A DNA stretch of 64,000 nucleotides from Lichenicoccus sp965277665 (GTDB taxonomy: Bacteria > Pseudomonadota > Alphaproteobacteria > Acetobacterales > Acetobacteraceae), in the NCBI RefSeq assembly GCF_965277665.1, contig NZ_OZ255835.1, positions 3,534,001 through 3,598,000 on the forward strand. Direction: 5' to 3'. Position 1 is the stretch's first letter. Every line of letters starts with the position of its first letter. Below the pieces are notes generated by a model, which made no database searches, had not been told where the DNA came from, and saw only the letters and a program-made list of their open reading frames with translations. A program made the translations under genes and the position numbers. Positions 53,147 to 61,556 of the stretch are shown here, in pieces.

Positions 53147-53218
53147 CTTGGCTAGGCAGGGGGGCTTGGCGAGGCAGGGGGGCTTGGCCAGGCAGGGGGA
53201 CCTGGCTAGACCGGGCGA
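53147..53218. repeat. 18-bp tandem repeat between flhA and flhF
   Basis: Four units of 18 bp (type CTTGGCGAGGCAGGGGGG) fill most of the 111 bp between the flhA stop and the flhF ATG. Units 1-3 differ at one or two positions; unit 4 is degenerate. The period keeps an open frame on the minus strand (a PCLAKP peptide repeat) joined to flhF, but no good start is present there. Confidence 0.85.
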
Positions 53219-53242
53219 GCCGGCCGCGGGCTGCAACAGTCA

Positions 53243-55381
53243 TCAGATCGTGCTCACGGTGCGGATCCGCGCGCGCGCCGAGATCTCGGCCTGCGACAGC
53301 ACCGCCGTCGCCGGTCGCAGGCGCTCGATGATGGCGCGCATCGGCGCCCGCAGCGTCGAATTGACCAGGATCACCGGCTGTTCGCCGGTTGCCACCGCGC
53401 CGTCCAGGGCCGCCCGCAGCCGCACGATGAAATCGTTGAGCCGGCTCGGCGCCATCGCCAGCTGGCGATCCTCGGGGGGCCCGACCAGGCTGTCGAGGAA
53501 GGCACCCTCCCATTCCGGACCGAGTGTCACCAGCGGGATGTAGCCGGACGGTCCGACATGCGCCTCGCTGATCTGCCGCCCCAGCCGCATCCGCACGTGA
53601 CCGGTGATCAGCGGCACCGCGCGAAGGCCGGCGCCACAGGCCTCCTGCACGCCTTCGAGAATGGTCGGCAGGTCGCGGATCGACACCTTCTCCGCCAGCA
53701 GCGCCTGCAGGACGCGCTGGATCGCGCCGGTCGAGATCTGCGACGGGATCAGGTCGGCGACCAGTTTCTGCTGCTCGCGCGGCAGCTCGTCGAGCAGCTT
53801 CTGCGTCTCCGCGTATGACAGCAGCTCCGCCATCGTCTCGCGCACGACCTCGGTCAGGTGGGTGCTGAGCACGCTCGCCGGATCGACCACCGTGCAGCCG
53901 CGGAAGATCGCCTCCTCGCGGGTCGAGGTCTCGATCCACAGCGCCGGCAGCCCGAAGGCGGGCTCGGTCGTGCGCTCGCCGGGCAGGTCCGGGACACCTC
54001 CCTTCGGGTGCATCACCAGCAGCCGGGTCGGCCGCAGCTCGCCGCGGCCGGCTTCGATCTCCTTGATGCGGATCGAGTAGCTCTCCGCGCCCAGCTGCAC
54101 GTTGTCCTGGATGCGGACCGGCGGCAGGATGAAGCCCATCTCCTGGGCGATGGTCCGCCGCAGCGCCTTGATCTGCTCGGTCAGGCGGGGCGTCTCGCCA
54201 CCGGCCAGCGGCAGCAGACCGTAGCCCAGCTCGAGGCGGATCATGTCGATGCGCATGGCATCGGTGATCGGCGGCTCGGCCGGCGAATGCGAGACGATCG
54301 ATGCCGCCGCTTCCTCGGTCGGCACCGTCAGCGGGTTCTTGTGGCGTATCCAGGCAGCGCCGCCCGCCAGCGCGCCGAGGGCGAGAAACGGCAGCGCGGG
54401 CAGGCCGGGCATCAGGGCCAGCACCAAGGCGGCGCCGGACGCGAGCGCCATCGGCTTCGGGTTGCCGCCGAGCTGCCGCATCAGCGCGACATCGGCCGCA
54501 CCCTCGGTGCCGCCCTTGGTGACGACGATACCGGACGCGGTCGAGACCAGCAGCGCCGGGATCTGCGACACCAGCCCGTCGCCGACGGTGAGCGTGGTGA
54601 AGGTCGCGGCGGCGTCGGAGAACGCCATGCCATGCCGGATCAGGCCGATCGCGAGGCCGCCGATGATATTGATGACCGTGATCATCAGGCTGGCGATGGC
54701 ATCGCCGCGAACGAACTTCGCAGCACCGTCCATGGCGCCATAGAAGCCGCTCTCTTCCTCGAGCTCACGCCGGCGGACGCGCGCGACCTTCTCGGTGATC
54801 GCGCCCGCGGACAGCTCGCTGTCGATGGCCATCTGCTTGCCGGGCATGGCGTCGAGGCTGAAGCGGGCCGCGACCTCGGCGATGCGTCCCGAGCCCTTGG
54901 TGATGACCATGAAGTTCACCACCAGCAGGATGGAGAACAGGATCAACCCGATGACGACGTCGCCGCCCATCAGGAAGCCGCCGAAGGCCGCTACGACATG
55001 CCCGGCGGCAAGCGGGCCCTCGTGCCCGTGGCTGAGGATCAGGCGGGTGGTCGCGACGTCCAGCGAGAGGCGGAGCAGGGTGGTCAGCAGCAGCAAGGTC
55101 GGGAACGAGGTGAAATCCAGCGGCCGCTTGAGGAACAGCGCGACCATCAGCACCAGAACCGACACGGTGACCGACAGCGCCAGCCCGAGATCGAGGATGA
55201 TGGTCGGCAGTGGCAATACCAGCACGGACAGGAGTGCCACCACGCCGAGCGCCAGCCCGACATCGCTGCCCGGCGCAAAGCGGCGGACCTGCGGACCCAG
55301 GCCGACGCGGTCGAGCAATCCGGTGAGGCCGCCGGACTTGCCGCCGGATCCGACGGGCGCTGCGAGCAGGGTCTCACCCAC
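53243..55381 (-). CDS. flhA: Flagellar export gate protein FlhA
   Basis: This 712-residue protein forms the nonameric export gate. Seven or eight transmembrane helices occupy residues 40-340. The FHIPEP signature region (ARFSLDAMPGKQMAIDSELSAG) lies near residue 170, followed by RRRELEEESGFYGAMDGAAKFVRGDA. The C-terminal half is the cytoplasmic substrate-docking domain. It starts at GTG 55381, 3 bp after the end of flbD, within the fliF superoperon. Confidence 0.97.
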   Translation of the reverse strand: MGETLLAAPVGSGGKSGGLTGLLDRVGLGPQVRRFAPGSDVGLALGVVALLSVLVLPLPTIILDLGLALSVTVSVLVLMVALFLKRPLDFTSFPTLLLLTTLLRLSLDVATTRLILSHGHEGPLAAGHVVAAFGGFLMGGDVVIGLILFSILLVVNFMVITKGSGRIAEVAARFSLDAMPGKQMAIDSELSAGAITEKVARVRRRELEEESGFYGAMDGAAKFVRGDAIASLMITVINIIGGLAIGLIRHGMAFSDAAATFTTLTVGDGLVSQIPALLVSTASGIVVTKGGTEGAADVALMRQLGGNPKPMALASGAALVLALMPGLPALPFLALGALAGGAAWIRHKNPLTVPTEEAAASIVSHSPAEPPITDAMRIDMIRLELGYGLLPLAGGETPRLTEQIKALRRTIAQEMGFILPPVRIQDNVQLGAESYSIRIKEIEAGRGELRPTRLLVMHPKGGVPDLPGERTTEPAFGLPALWIETSTREEAIFRGCTVVDPASVLSTHLTEVVRETMAELLSYAETQKLLDELPREQQKLVADLIPSQISTGAIQRVLQALLAEKVSIRDLPTILEGVQEACGAGLRAVPLITGHVRMRLGRQISEAHVGPSGYIPLVTLGPEWEGAFLDSLVGPPEDRQLAMAPSRLNDFIVRLRAALDGAVATGEQPVILVNSTLRAPMRAIIERLRPATAVLSQAEISARARIRTVSTI

Positions 55382-55384
55382 GAC

Positions 55385-56752
55385 TCAGGCGGCCCAGGGG
55401 CCGGCTTGCGGCGGCGGCACCGGCAGACCCTGGCCGACATAGTCGCGCAGCTTGTTGCGCAGGGCGCGTATGGAGATGCCGAGCATGGTGGCGGCATGGG
55501 TCCGGTTGCCCAGCGTGTGGTTCAAGGTCTCGATGATGAGGGCCTGCTCGACATCCTCCATGCGCCGTCCGACCAGGCTGCAGACGGCATCGCCGTTCCC
55601 GATCGCCACAGCCAGGTCGAGTGCCGCCCCACCCGGCGCGGCATCGGCAGCCGTCTCGGGCGGCATGTCGAGCACGGCGGCATCGATGCGCGACCCCTCG
55701 GCCAGCAGCACCGCGCGGTGCATGAGGTTCTCGAGCTCGCGGACATTCCCCGGCCAGCCATGGCGCAACAGCCGGGCGCGTGCGTCCTCGGCCAGGTGCT
55801 GGGACGGCAGACCATTCTGGTCGGCGTAGCGCCGCGCGTAATGCTCCGCCAGCGGGATGATGTCGTCCGGGCGCGCACGCAGCGGCGGCAGGGTGAGTCC
55901 GATCACGTTGAGCCTGAAATAAAGATCGCTGCGGAATCGCCCGGCCGCTGCCTCGGCCGCAAGATCACGGTTCGTGGTCGCCAGGATGCGTACGTCCAGT
56001 TTCACCGGCACCGAGCCGCCGAGCCGGTCGATCTCGCGTTCCTGGATCGCGCGCAACAGCTTGGCCTGCAGCCTGATCTCCATCTCGCTGATCTCGTCGA
56101 GCAGCAGCGTGCCGCCTTGTGCCGCCTCGAACTTGCCGATCCGGCGCGCAACCGCGCCGCTGAAGGCGCCCTTCTCGTGGCCGAACAACTCGCTCTCCAG
56201 CAGGTGGTCCGGAATGGCCGCGCAGTTGACCGCAATGAACGGGCCGGCCGAACGCGGCGAGCGGCGGTGGATATGCCGCGCGATCACCTCCTTGCCGGTG
56301 CCGGACTCGCCGCTGATCAGCACCGAAGCCTGGGCACGCGCGACCTGTTCCGCACGCCGGATGGACGCCAGCATGACCGGATCGCGCGCGATCATGGCGT
56401 GGCTTTCCCCGGACGCGGCCTCCAGCATCGCCGCGATCAACTCGGGATCCGGCGGCAGCGGCAGGAAGTCCTTGGCACCTTCGCGCACGGCGCGCAGCGC
56501 CTGCTCGGACCCGCTCTCCAGTCCGCAGGCGATGACCGGGACCGAGATCCGTTCATGCGCAAGCGCCCGCACGAGGCTGCCGATGTCCTGGCCGACCTCG
56601 CACAGCACGAGCTGCACCCCGGCATTGCGACGCAGATCGACCAGGGCCGCCGCGATATCGTCCGCCTGATCGAGCCGGGCGCCGCGCGCGGCGGCGATCG
56701 TGGCCGCGCGGCCGAGCTCGCCGGCCAGCGAACCGATGATCAGGACGCGCAC
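55385..56752 (-). CDS. flbD: Sigma-54-dependent flagellar activator FlbD
   Basis: This is a 455-residue AAA+ activator. A receiver-like N-terminal domain (1-115) lacks the usual phospho-Asp arrangement. The AAA+ core has Walker A GESGTGKE (148-155), a sigma-54-contacting loop GAFSGA (195-200, normally GAFTGA) and Walker B GGTLLLDEISEM. The C-terminal Fis-type helix-turn-helix is NRTHAATMLGISIRALRNKLRDY. Position between fliN and flhA matches Caulobacter FlbD, which activates hook and filament genes from sigma-54 promoters. Start is GTG 56752. Confidence 0.92.
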   Translation of the reverse strand: MRVLIIGSLAGELGRAATIAAARGARLDQADDIAAALVDLRRNAGVQLVLCEVGQDIGSLVRALAHERISVPVIACGLESGSEQALRAVREGAKDFLPLPPDPELIAAMLEAASGESHAMIARDPVMLASIRRAEQVARAQASVLISGESGTGKEVIARHIHRRSPRSAGPFIAVNCAAIPDHLLESELFGHEKGAFSGAVARRIGKFEAAQGGTLLLDEISEMEIRLQAKLLRAIQEREIDRLGGSVPVKLDVRILATTNRDLAAEAAAGRFRSDLYFRLNVIGLTLPPLRARPDDIIPLAEHYARRYADQNGLPSQHLAEDARARLLRHGWPGNVRELENLMHRAVLLAEGSRIDAAVLDMPPETAADAAPGGAALDLAVAIGNGDAVCSLVGRRMEDVEQALIIETLNHTLGNRTHAATMLGISIRALRNKLRDYVGQGLPVPPPQAGPWAA

Positions 56753-56754
56753 TG

Positions 56755-57078
56755 TCAGAAGCCCCGGTCGGCCTTGACGATCTCGGTCATCGTCACGCCA
56801 AGCCGGTTGTCGGCCACCATCACGACCTCGCCGCGCGCCACGAGGCGGTTGTTGACGTAGATATCGATCGCCTCGCCGATCTTGCGGTCCAGCTCGACAA
56901 CGGCGCCGCGGCCCAGCTTGAGAAGCTGGCTTACCTGCATGGTGGACTTGCCGAGCACGGCACTGACCGTGACCGGGATGTCATAGACCGCTCCGAGATC
57001 GTAGGCGCTGCGTGCCGGAGCGGACTCCGGGACGCCAACGCTGTCGGACAGCTCGGTAAGGTCGATTTCATTGGTCAT
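56755..57078 (-). CDS. fliN: Flagellar motor switch protein FliN
   Basis: This is a 107-residue C-ring protein. The SpoA domain has YDIPVTVSAVLGKSTMQVSQLLKLGRGAVVELD and then IDIYVNNRLVARGEVVMVADNRLGVTMTEIV, close to the FliN consensus. It binds FliM/FliG and FliH at the base of the motor. It overlaps fliH by 11 bp and precedes flbD by 2 bp. Confidence 0.96.
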   Translation of the reverse strand: MTNEIDLTELSDSVGVPESAPARSAYDLGAVYDIPVTVSAVLGKSTMQVSQLLKLGRGAVVELDRKIGEAIDIYVNNRLVARGEVVMVADNRLGVTMTEIVKADRGF

Positions 57079-57763
57079 CGCAAGGCTCCGCCAGCTTTGT
57101 TGTTTCAGGGTCGAGCATCGACAGGACGGCATCGCGGATCGCAACACCGATGGATGCCGTGTCACGCAGGGCGGTCCCGTTCTGCCAGGTGATTGCGATG
57201 TCGCCCGCCGCCAGCGTGGAGGCTTCGATCCAGGTCACCTCGGTTCCGGAGTCGAGCAGCAAGGGCCCGACCTGCTCCTGCAGCGCCGCCCGCATGGTGG
57301 GGTGGAGCCGGATGCTCAGCGCCGGGATCTGGCGCATCGGCGGCAGCACGCGGCGCATCAGCGCGTGCAGCTCGCCCGCAGAATGCCGGCGGCACAGCTC
57401 CGGCACCGCGGCCGCCAGCAGGGACAAAATCGTCCCCGCCAGCCTATGCAGAGCCTGGTCGACGGCGCGCGTCGCCTGAAGCTGGGTTTCGGTCAGCTGC
57501 AGCATCAGCGCCGACAGGGCCAGGTCACGCTGTGCGGACGCCGTCGCGGCGGCCTCGCGACGCTCGATCAGGCGACCCTGCTCGTGCGCGTGCGTCGTCG
57601 CGGCCTGCAATTCGGCGAGGCTGTAGCTCGGCACGATCAGCTCCGGCTCCACCGTCTCCGGACGGCGCGCAGCACCCTGTGCGATCGGGATGACGGGGGC
57701 ATCGAAGTCCTCGGCGTAGAGAACGCCCGAGACCGAGCCGGCTTGTTTGCGGTTCTGCCACAT
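57068..57763 (-). CDS. fliH: Flagellar assembly protein FliH-like
   Basis: This 231-residue protein sits in the fliH (Caulobacter flbE) position between fliG and fliN. It has a long helical middle region (LAELQAATTHAHEQGRLIERREAAATASAQ) and a C-terminal domain with VTWIEASTLAAGDIAITWQNG, like FliH/HrpE stator proteins that dock the FliI ATPase to FliN. Sequence is weakly conserved in this family; position carries much of the call. ATG 57763 reads MWQNRKQ. Confidence 0.82.
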   Translation of the reverse strand: MWQNRKQAGSVSGVLYAEDFDAPVIPIAQGAARRPETVEPELIVPSYSLAELQAATTHAHEQGRLIERREAAATASAQRDLALSALMLQLTETQLQATRAVDQALHRLAGTILSLLAAAVPELCRRHSAGELHALMRRVLPPMRQIPALSIRLHPTMRAALQEQVGPLLLDSGTEVTWIEASTLAAGDIAITWQNGTALRDTASIGVAIRDAVLSMLDPETTKLAEPCDDQ

Positions 57764-57764
57764 C

Positions 57765-58778
57765 TCAGAGCACCATCTGCTCGTCTTTGCTGTCGGAGAT
57801 CTCGATCTCGCCGCTCTGCGCCAGCTCCTTGGCGAGTGCCACGATCGCGCCTTGCGCCTCATCGACGTCACGCAGACGGATCGGGCCGAGGGCAGCGATC
57901 TCGTCGCGCAGCAGCTTGCCCGCGCGCTCGGACTGGGTGGACAGGAAGAGGTTGCGTATCTGCTCGGAAGCGCCTTTCAAGGCGGTCGGCAGCTTGCTCT
58001 TCTCCACGACCCGCATGAGCTTGCCGATCGCTTCGGGCGGCAGGCGGCCGAGGTCGTCGAAGGTGAACATCAGCGATTTCACGCGCTCCGCCGTGTCACG
58101 GCTGCGCTCCTCCAGCGCCGACATGAAGCGTCCCTCGACCTGGCGGTCGAGGTTGTTGAAGATGTCCGCAACCAGCTCGTGGCTGTCGCGCCGCGTGCTG
58201 CGCGCGAGATTGGACATGAACTCGGATCGCAGCGTCTTTTCCACGCTGTCCAGCACGTCGCGCTGCACGCTCTCCATGCGCAGCATGCGCATGATGACCT
58301 CCATCGCGAACCCGTCCGGAAGCAGCCCCAGCACGCGCGCGGCGTGGTCGGAACGCACCTTGCTCAGCACCACCGCCACGGTCTGCGGATACTCGTTCTT
58401 GAGGTAGTTCGCGAGCACCGCCTCGTTGACGTTGCCGAGCTTGTCCCACATGGTCCGCCCGGCCGGCCCGCGGATCTCCTCCATGATCTGCGCGGCGCGC
58501 TCGCGCGACAGCGATTTCTGCAGCAGTCTCTCGGTGCTGTCGTAGCTTCCGACCAGCATGCCGCTGCTGCCGAGGCTCGACGAGAAGTCGGAGCACAGCC
58601 TCTCGACGGTTTCCGCCGAGACGCTGCCGAGCTGCGTCATCGCGAACGAGATCTCCTTGATCTCGTCCTCGTGCATCATCTCGAACAGCTTGGAGCACTG
58701 CTCGTCGCCCAGGGCCAGCATGAAGATGGCTGCCCTTTCGGCGCCGTTCATCGAGCCGGCATTCTTCTCCGCTGCCAT
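57765..58778 (-). CDS. fliG: Flagellar motor switch protein FliG
   Basis: This is a 337-residue rotor protein that generates torque with MotA. The three FliG domains are visible: an N-terminal MNGAERAAIFMLALGDEQCSKLF, a middle domain with NEYPQTVAVVLSKVRSDHAARVLGLLP (normally EHPQ), and a C-terminal torque helix with SRDTAERVKSLMFTFDDLGRL. Its ATG overlaps the fliF stop. Confidence 0.97.
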   Translation of the reverse strand: MAAEKNAGSMNGAERAAIFMLALGDEQCSKLFEMMHEDEIKEISFAMTQLGSVSAETVERLCSDFSSSLGSSGMLVGSYDSTERLLQKSLSRERAAQIMEEIRGPAGRTMWDKLGNVNEAVLANYLKNEYPQTVAVVLSKVRSDHAARVLGLLPDGFAMEVIMRMLRMESVQRDVLDSVEKTLRSEFMSNLARSTRRDSHELVADIFNNLDRQVEGRFMSALEERSRDTAERVKSLMFTFDDLGRLPPEAIGKLMRVVEKSKLPTALKGASEQIRNLFLSTQSERAGKLLRDEIAALGPIRLRDVDEAQGAIVALAKELAQSGEIEISDSKDEQMVL

Positions 58779-60511
58779 CAGCCCGCTTCCCGCTCATGGC
58801 CGAGCCAGCTGCGCAGGATGGTGAGGCTCTCCTCCGGATGCTTGCCGACCAGGTCGACGATCTGCCTGATCGACGAGGCCCTCAGGCGGCCACTGATGTT
58901 GGCGATGCTGATCAGGGCCTCCTCCTCCGGATCGACCTGGGGTGGCGCGAGGAGTGCCTGGCCGCCGCCTGCCCGCGGGCCACCGATGGCAGCCTGGCCC
59001 GCGCCGCTGGCGAACGCGACATCTGTCAGCATCGCGTTGCCCTGGGCGCCGCCACCGGCCAGTCCGACCGTCGGGCCGGTCAGGCGCAGAACCATCGGCC
59101 GCACGACGAACAGGAGGGCGAGCAGGACGAACAGCCCCAGCAGCCCGTTCTGGCCCAGACGCACGATGTCGTCCCGGCCCAGATGCACACCCAAGAAGCC
59201 GGGCACGTCGGCGACGAGCAGGCTGCCGGCATCCGGGGCGGTGAACGGCATGCTGACGATGCTCACGCTGTCGCCGCGTTTCGCATCGAAGCCGATCGCG
59301 CTCTTGACCAGGGTCGAGATCTGGTCGAGCTGCGCCTGGGTGCGTGGCTGCCAGGCGAGCTTGCCGTCGCTGCCGCGCACGTTGGTGCCGTCGACCATCA
59401 CCGCGAGGCTGACCCGCGCGATGCGTGGCTGGTCCTGCACCAGGATACGGACCGTCTTGCCGATCTCATAGTTGTTGGTCTCGTCCTGCTTGTCCTCGGC
59501 GCTGCCGCTCTGCGGCTGGCCCGCACTGGCGTTGGGCAGGTTGTTCTGCACCGAGGTGCTCGCATCGGCCTCGGTGTTGTGGCTCTTGTCGGAACTCGTC
59601 TGCTGGGACCGCAGGACCTGCTGATCCGGATTGTAGCTCTCCTGGGTCTCGTGCACCTGATCGACATTCATCGTCACCGACGCCTCGGCACGCACATGCT
59701 CGGCGCCGAGCGAGGGCTCCAGCATTTCTTCCACGGCATGCGCCAGGCGGATCTCGGTGGCCTGGCGCAACTCGTCGACGTTGCGAGCCATGCCTTGCGC
59801 ACCGGTCGGCTGGCCGGCGCGCGCCAGCACGTTGCCGCGGCTGTCGATGATGGCGATGTTGGCCGCCTTCAGGCCGGGCACCGCCGCGGAGACCAGGTTG
59901 ACGACCGCCTGCACCGCTTCCGGATCGAGCCGGCTCGATCCGGTCATCGACAGCAGCACGCTGGCCTGCGCCGGCTGCTCCTCGCTCGCGAACGGCTCGC
60001 GATGGGGCAGCACCAGATGCACCCTCGCACCCCGGATTCCGTTGATCAGGCGGATCGAGCGGGCCAGTTCGCCTTCGAGCGCGCGGGTCTGGTTGATGGT
60101 CTGCTCGAACTGGGTCGCGGTCAGGCTGTCGCCGCGGTCGAAGATCTCGTAGCCGACGGAGCCGCCCGACGGCAGGCCGTTGCGTGCCAGCAGCAGCCGG
60201 GCCGCGGCCACCTGGTCGCCGGGCACCATGATCCGGTCGTCCTGGCCGCCGAGTTCGTGCGGGATGTGCGCCTTGTCCAGCGTTTCGGCGATCTGGCCCG
60301 CTTCGCGTATATCGAGGTCGCCATACAGCAGCGCCATGTGCGGCGTGCCGCCACCGTGCAGCGCCAGCATGGCCAGCATGGCCATCATCGCCAGCGCGAC
60401 GGCACCCATCGCTGCCAGCCGCGCGGGGCCGAGTGCGGCCAGTCCGGCGAGCAGCGCCTTCACGCTGGCTCCGACACGAACGATGCGGCGCGGGAGAACT
60501 GGATCATGCAC
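58778..60511 (-). CDS. fliF: Flagellar MS-ring protein FliF
   Basis: This 577-residue protein forms the MS ring, the base on which the flagellum is built. One transmembrane helix lies near 30-50. The ring-building motif domains include ALLYGDLDIREAGQIAETLDKAHIPHEL, RLINGIRGARVHLVLPHREPF and AAVPGLKAANIAIIDSRGN. A second transmembrane helix (LLGLFVLLALLFVVRPMV) and a FliG-binding C-terminus (IVDLVGKHPEESLTILRSWL) follow. GTG 60511 is chosen because a longer frame would read into structured element B, which ends 19 bp upstream. It is the first gene of the fliF superoperon. Confidence 0.95.
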   Translation of the reverse strand: MHDPVLPRRIVRVGASVKALLAGLAALGPARLAAMGAVALAMMAMLAMLALHGGGTPHMALLYGDLDIREAGQIAETLDKAHIPHELGGQDDRIMVPGDQVAAARLLLARNGLPSGGSVGYEIFDRGDSLTATQFEQTINQTRALEGELARSIRLINGIRGARVHLVLPHREPFASEEQPAQASVLLSMTGSSRLDPEAVQAVVNLVSAAVPGLKAANIAIIDSRGNVLARAGQPTGAQGMARNVDELRQATEIRLAHAVEEMLEPSLGAEHVRAEASVTMNVDQVHETQESYNPDQQVLRSQQTSSDKSHNTEADASTSVQNNLPNASAGQPQSGSAEDKQDETNNYEIGKTVRILVQDQPRIARVSLAVMVDGTNVRGSDGKLAWQPRTQAQLDQISTLVKSAIGFDAKRGDSVSIVSMPFTAPDAGSLLVADVPGFLGVHLGRDDIVRLGQNGLLGLFVLLALLFVVRPMVLRLTGPTVGLAGGGAQGNAMLTDVAFASGAGQAAIGGPRAGGGQALLAPPQVDPEEEALISIANISGRLRASSIRQIVDLVGKHPEESLTILRSWLGHEREAG

Positions 60512-60529
60512 TCGTTTCCGTGGGAGGGC

Positions 60530-60696
60530 TGAGAGCCTGTTTGGAAACACCTGCTGCTGGCGATCCGACGCGGCTTTCCTCGCTTCGGTGCTCACGGCCA
60601 TCAAGGCCGCTCCGCTCCGGTGCTCGGAAAGCCAAGCCGGCCGCGGGCCTGCGGCCCGCTCTCATCCAGCATCAGGCGTTTTCAAACAGGCTCTCA
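60530..60696 (+). repeat. Structured inverted-repeat element, copy B
   Basis: This is a 167-bp element with 31-bp terminal inverted repeats (ends TGAGAGCCTGTTTG / CAAACAGGCTCTCA, three mismatches). An inner GGCTTTCC/GGAAAGCC stem, an apical GGCC-ATCAA-GGCC (60596-60608) and a side hairpin GCGGGCC-TGC-GGCCCGC (60643-60659) follow the plan of copy A. It lies in the fliF leader between a CtrA-like box and the fliF start. Confidence 0.88.
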
Positions 60697-60726
60697 CGCC
60701 ACGAACGCGATGATGACGGTGTCGGC

Positions 60727-60741
60727 TTACCGAAAGGTTAA
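60727..60741 (-). promoter_or_regulatory. Candidate CtrA box upstream of fliF operon
   Basis: Read on the minus strand, TTAACCTTTCGGTAA fits TTAA-N7-TTAA with a single mismatch and also starts TTAACC, as in class II flagellar promoters of Caulobacter, whose fliF operon is CtrA-activated. It is 216 bp from the fliF start. Most of that distance is structured element B. Confidence 0.6.
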
Positions 60742-60790
60742 GCGCTAGGCAGATTGTGCCGGGTGCGACGATCGCTTCCCTGGAGCGACG

Positions 60791-61519
60791 TCAAGCGGAA
60801 GAGCCGATGCCGGTGACCGCGTTCATGTCGACGCTCTCTGCGCCCATGTTGAGCATCACGTCGCCGCTGGCGGCCTTGGAGACCGCGGTGATGGTTCCCT
60901 TGACGGTGAACGGGATGGCGAGCGGATTGCCGTTCGCGTCCTGGGTTTCCACGGCAACACCGTAGGCGCCATCCGGCATCGTGTTGCCGGCATTGTCCTT
61001 GCCGTCCCAGGTCCAGCTGTTGCTGCCGGCGGAGGATGTCTCCTGCACGGAGCGGACCACATTGCCCGAGCTGTCGGTCACCGCGATCGCGACTGGTTCG
61101 GCGCCGGTCGTGGTGAAGCTGATGTTGCCGGTTCCGGACTGCAAAGGCATCTGCGCCGAGGTGGCACTTGCCTGCTGACCGACCAGGCTGTTGCCGCTGA
61201 CCACCTGCCCGCTCTGGGTGATCGAGATGAGCTGGTTGAGGTTGGTATTGGTGTTCACCTGCTGCTGGACACCGGCGAACGTTGCGATCTCGCTGGTGAA
61301 CTGGTCGGCGTCGGTCGGCGCGCTCGGATCCTGGTTCCGCAGCTGCGTGGTCAACATGGTCAGGAAGGAGTTGAAGTTATCGGCGATCGACGACAGCGCC
61401 GTCGATGATGAAGCGGCGCTGGCAGCGCTGGCGCTCGAGTTCGCCGCGATCGCGTTGGTCTTGGCTGCCTGCGCCGCAGCGGAAAGCAGGCTGGTCTGGT
61501 TCGAGATACTGCCGCTCAC
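60791..61519 (-). CDS. flgD: Flagellar hook assembly scaffold FlgD
   Basis: This 242-residue protein caps the growing hook and is secreted by the flagellar export system. The Ser/Ala-rich N-terminus leads to the family core NFNSFLTMLTTQLRNQDPSAPTDADQFTSEIATFAGVQQQVNTN. A tudor/FnIII-like C-terminal part includes SNSWTWDGKDNAGNTMPDGAYGVAV. GTG 61519 follows AAGGAC. It lies between fliK and the fliF operon on the same strand. Confidence 0.95.
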   Translation of the reverse strand: MSGSISNQTSLLSAAAQAAKTNAIAANSSASAASAASSSTALSSIADNFNSFLTMLTTQLRNQDPSAPTDADQFTSEIATFAGVQQQVNTNTNLNQLISITQSGQVVSGNSLVGQQASATSAQMPLQSGTGNISFTTTGAEPVAIAVTDSSGNVVRSVQETSSAGSNSWTWDGKDNAGNTMPDGAYGVAVETQDANGNPLAIPFTVKGTITAVSKAASGDVMLNMGAESVDMNAVTGIGSSA

Positions 61520-61556
61520 GGTGGTGTCCTTCGCTGTTGCTACGGGGGCTTGCCCG

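Noticed and set aside
53858..56860. 1000-residue open frame on the plus strand, antisense to flhA/flbD/fliN
   Set aside because: It covers three well-identified genes on the other strand, its translation is His/Arg/Gln/Asp-rich with no domain, and such long antisense frames are expected at this GC content and codon bias.
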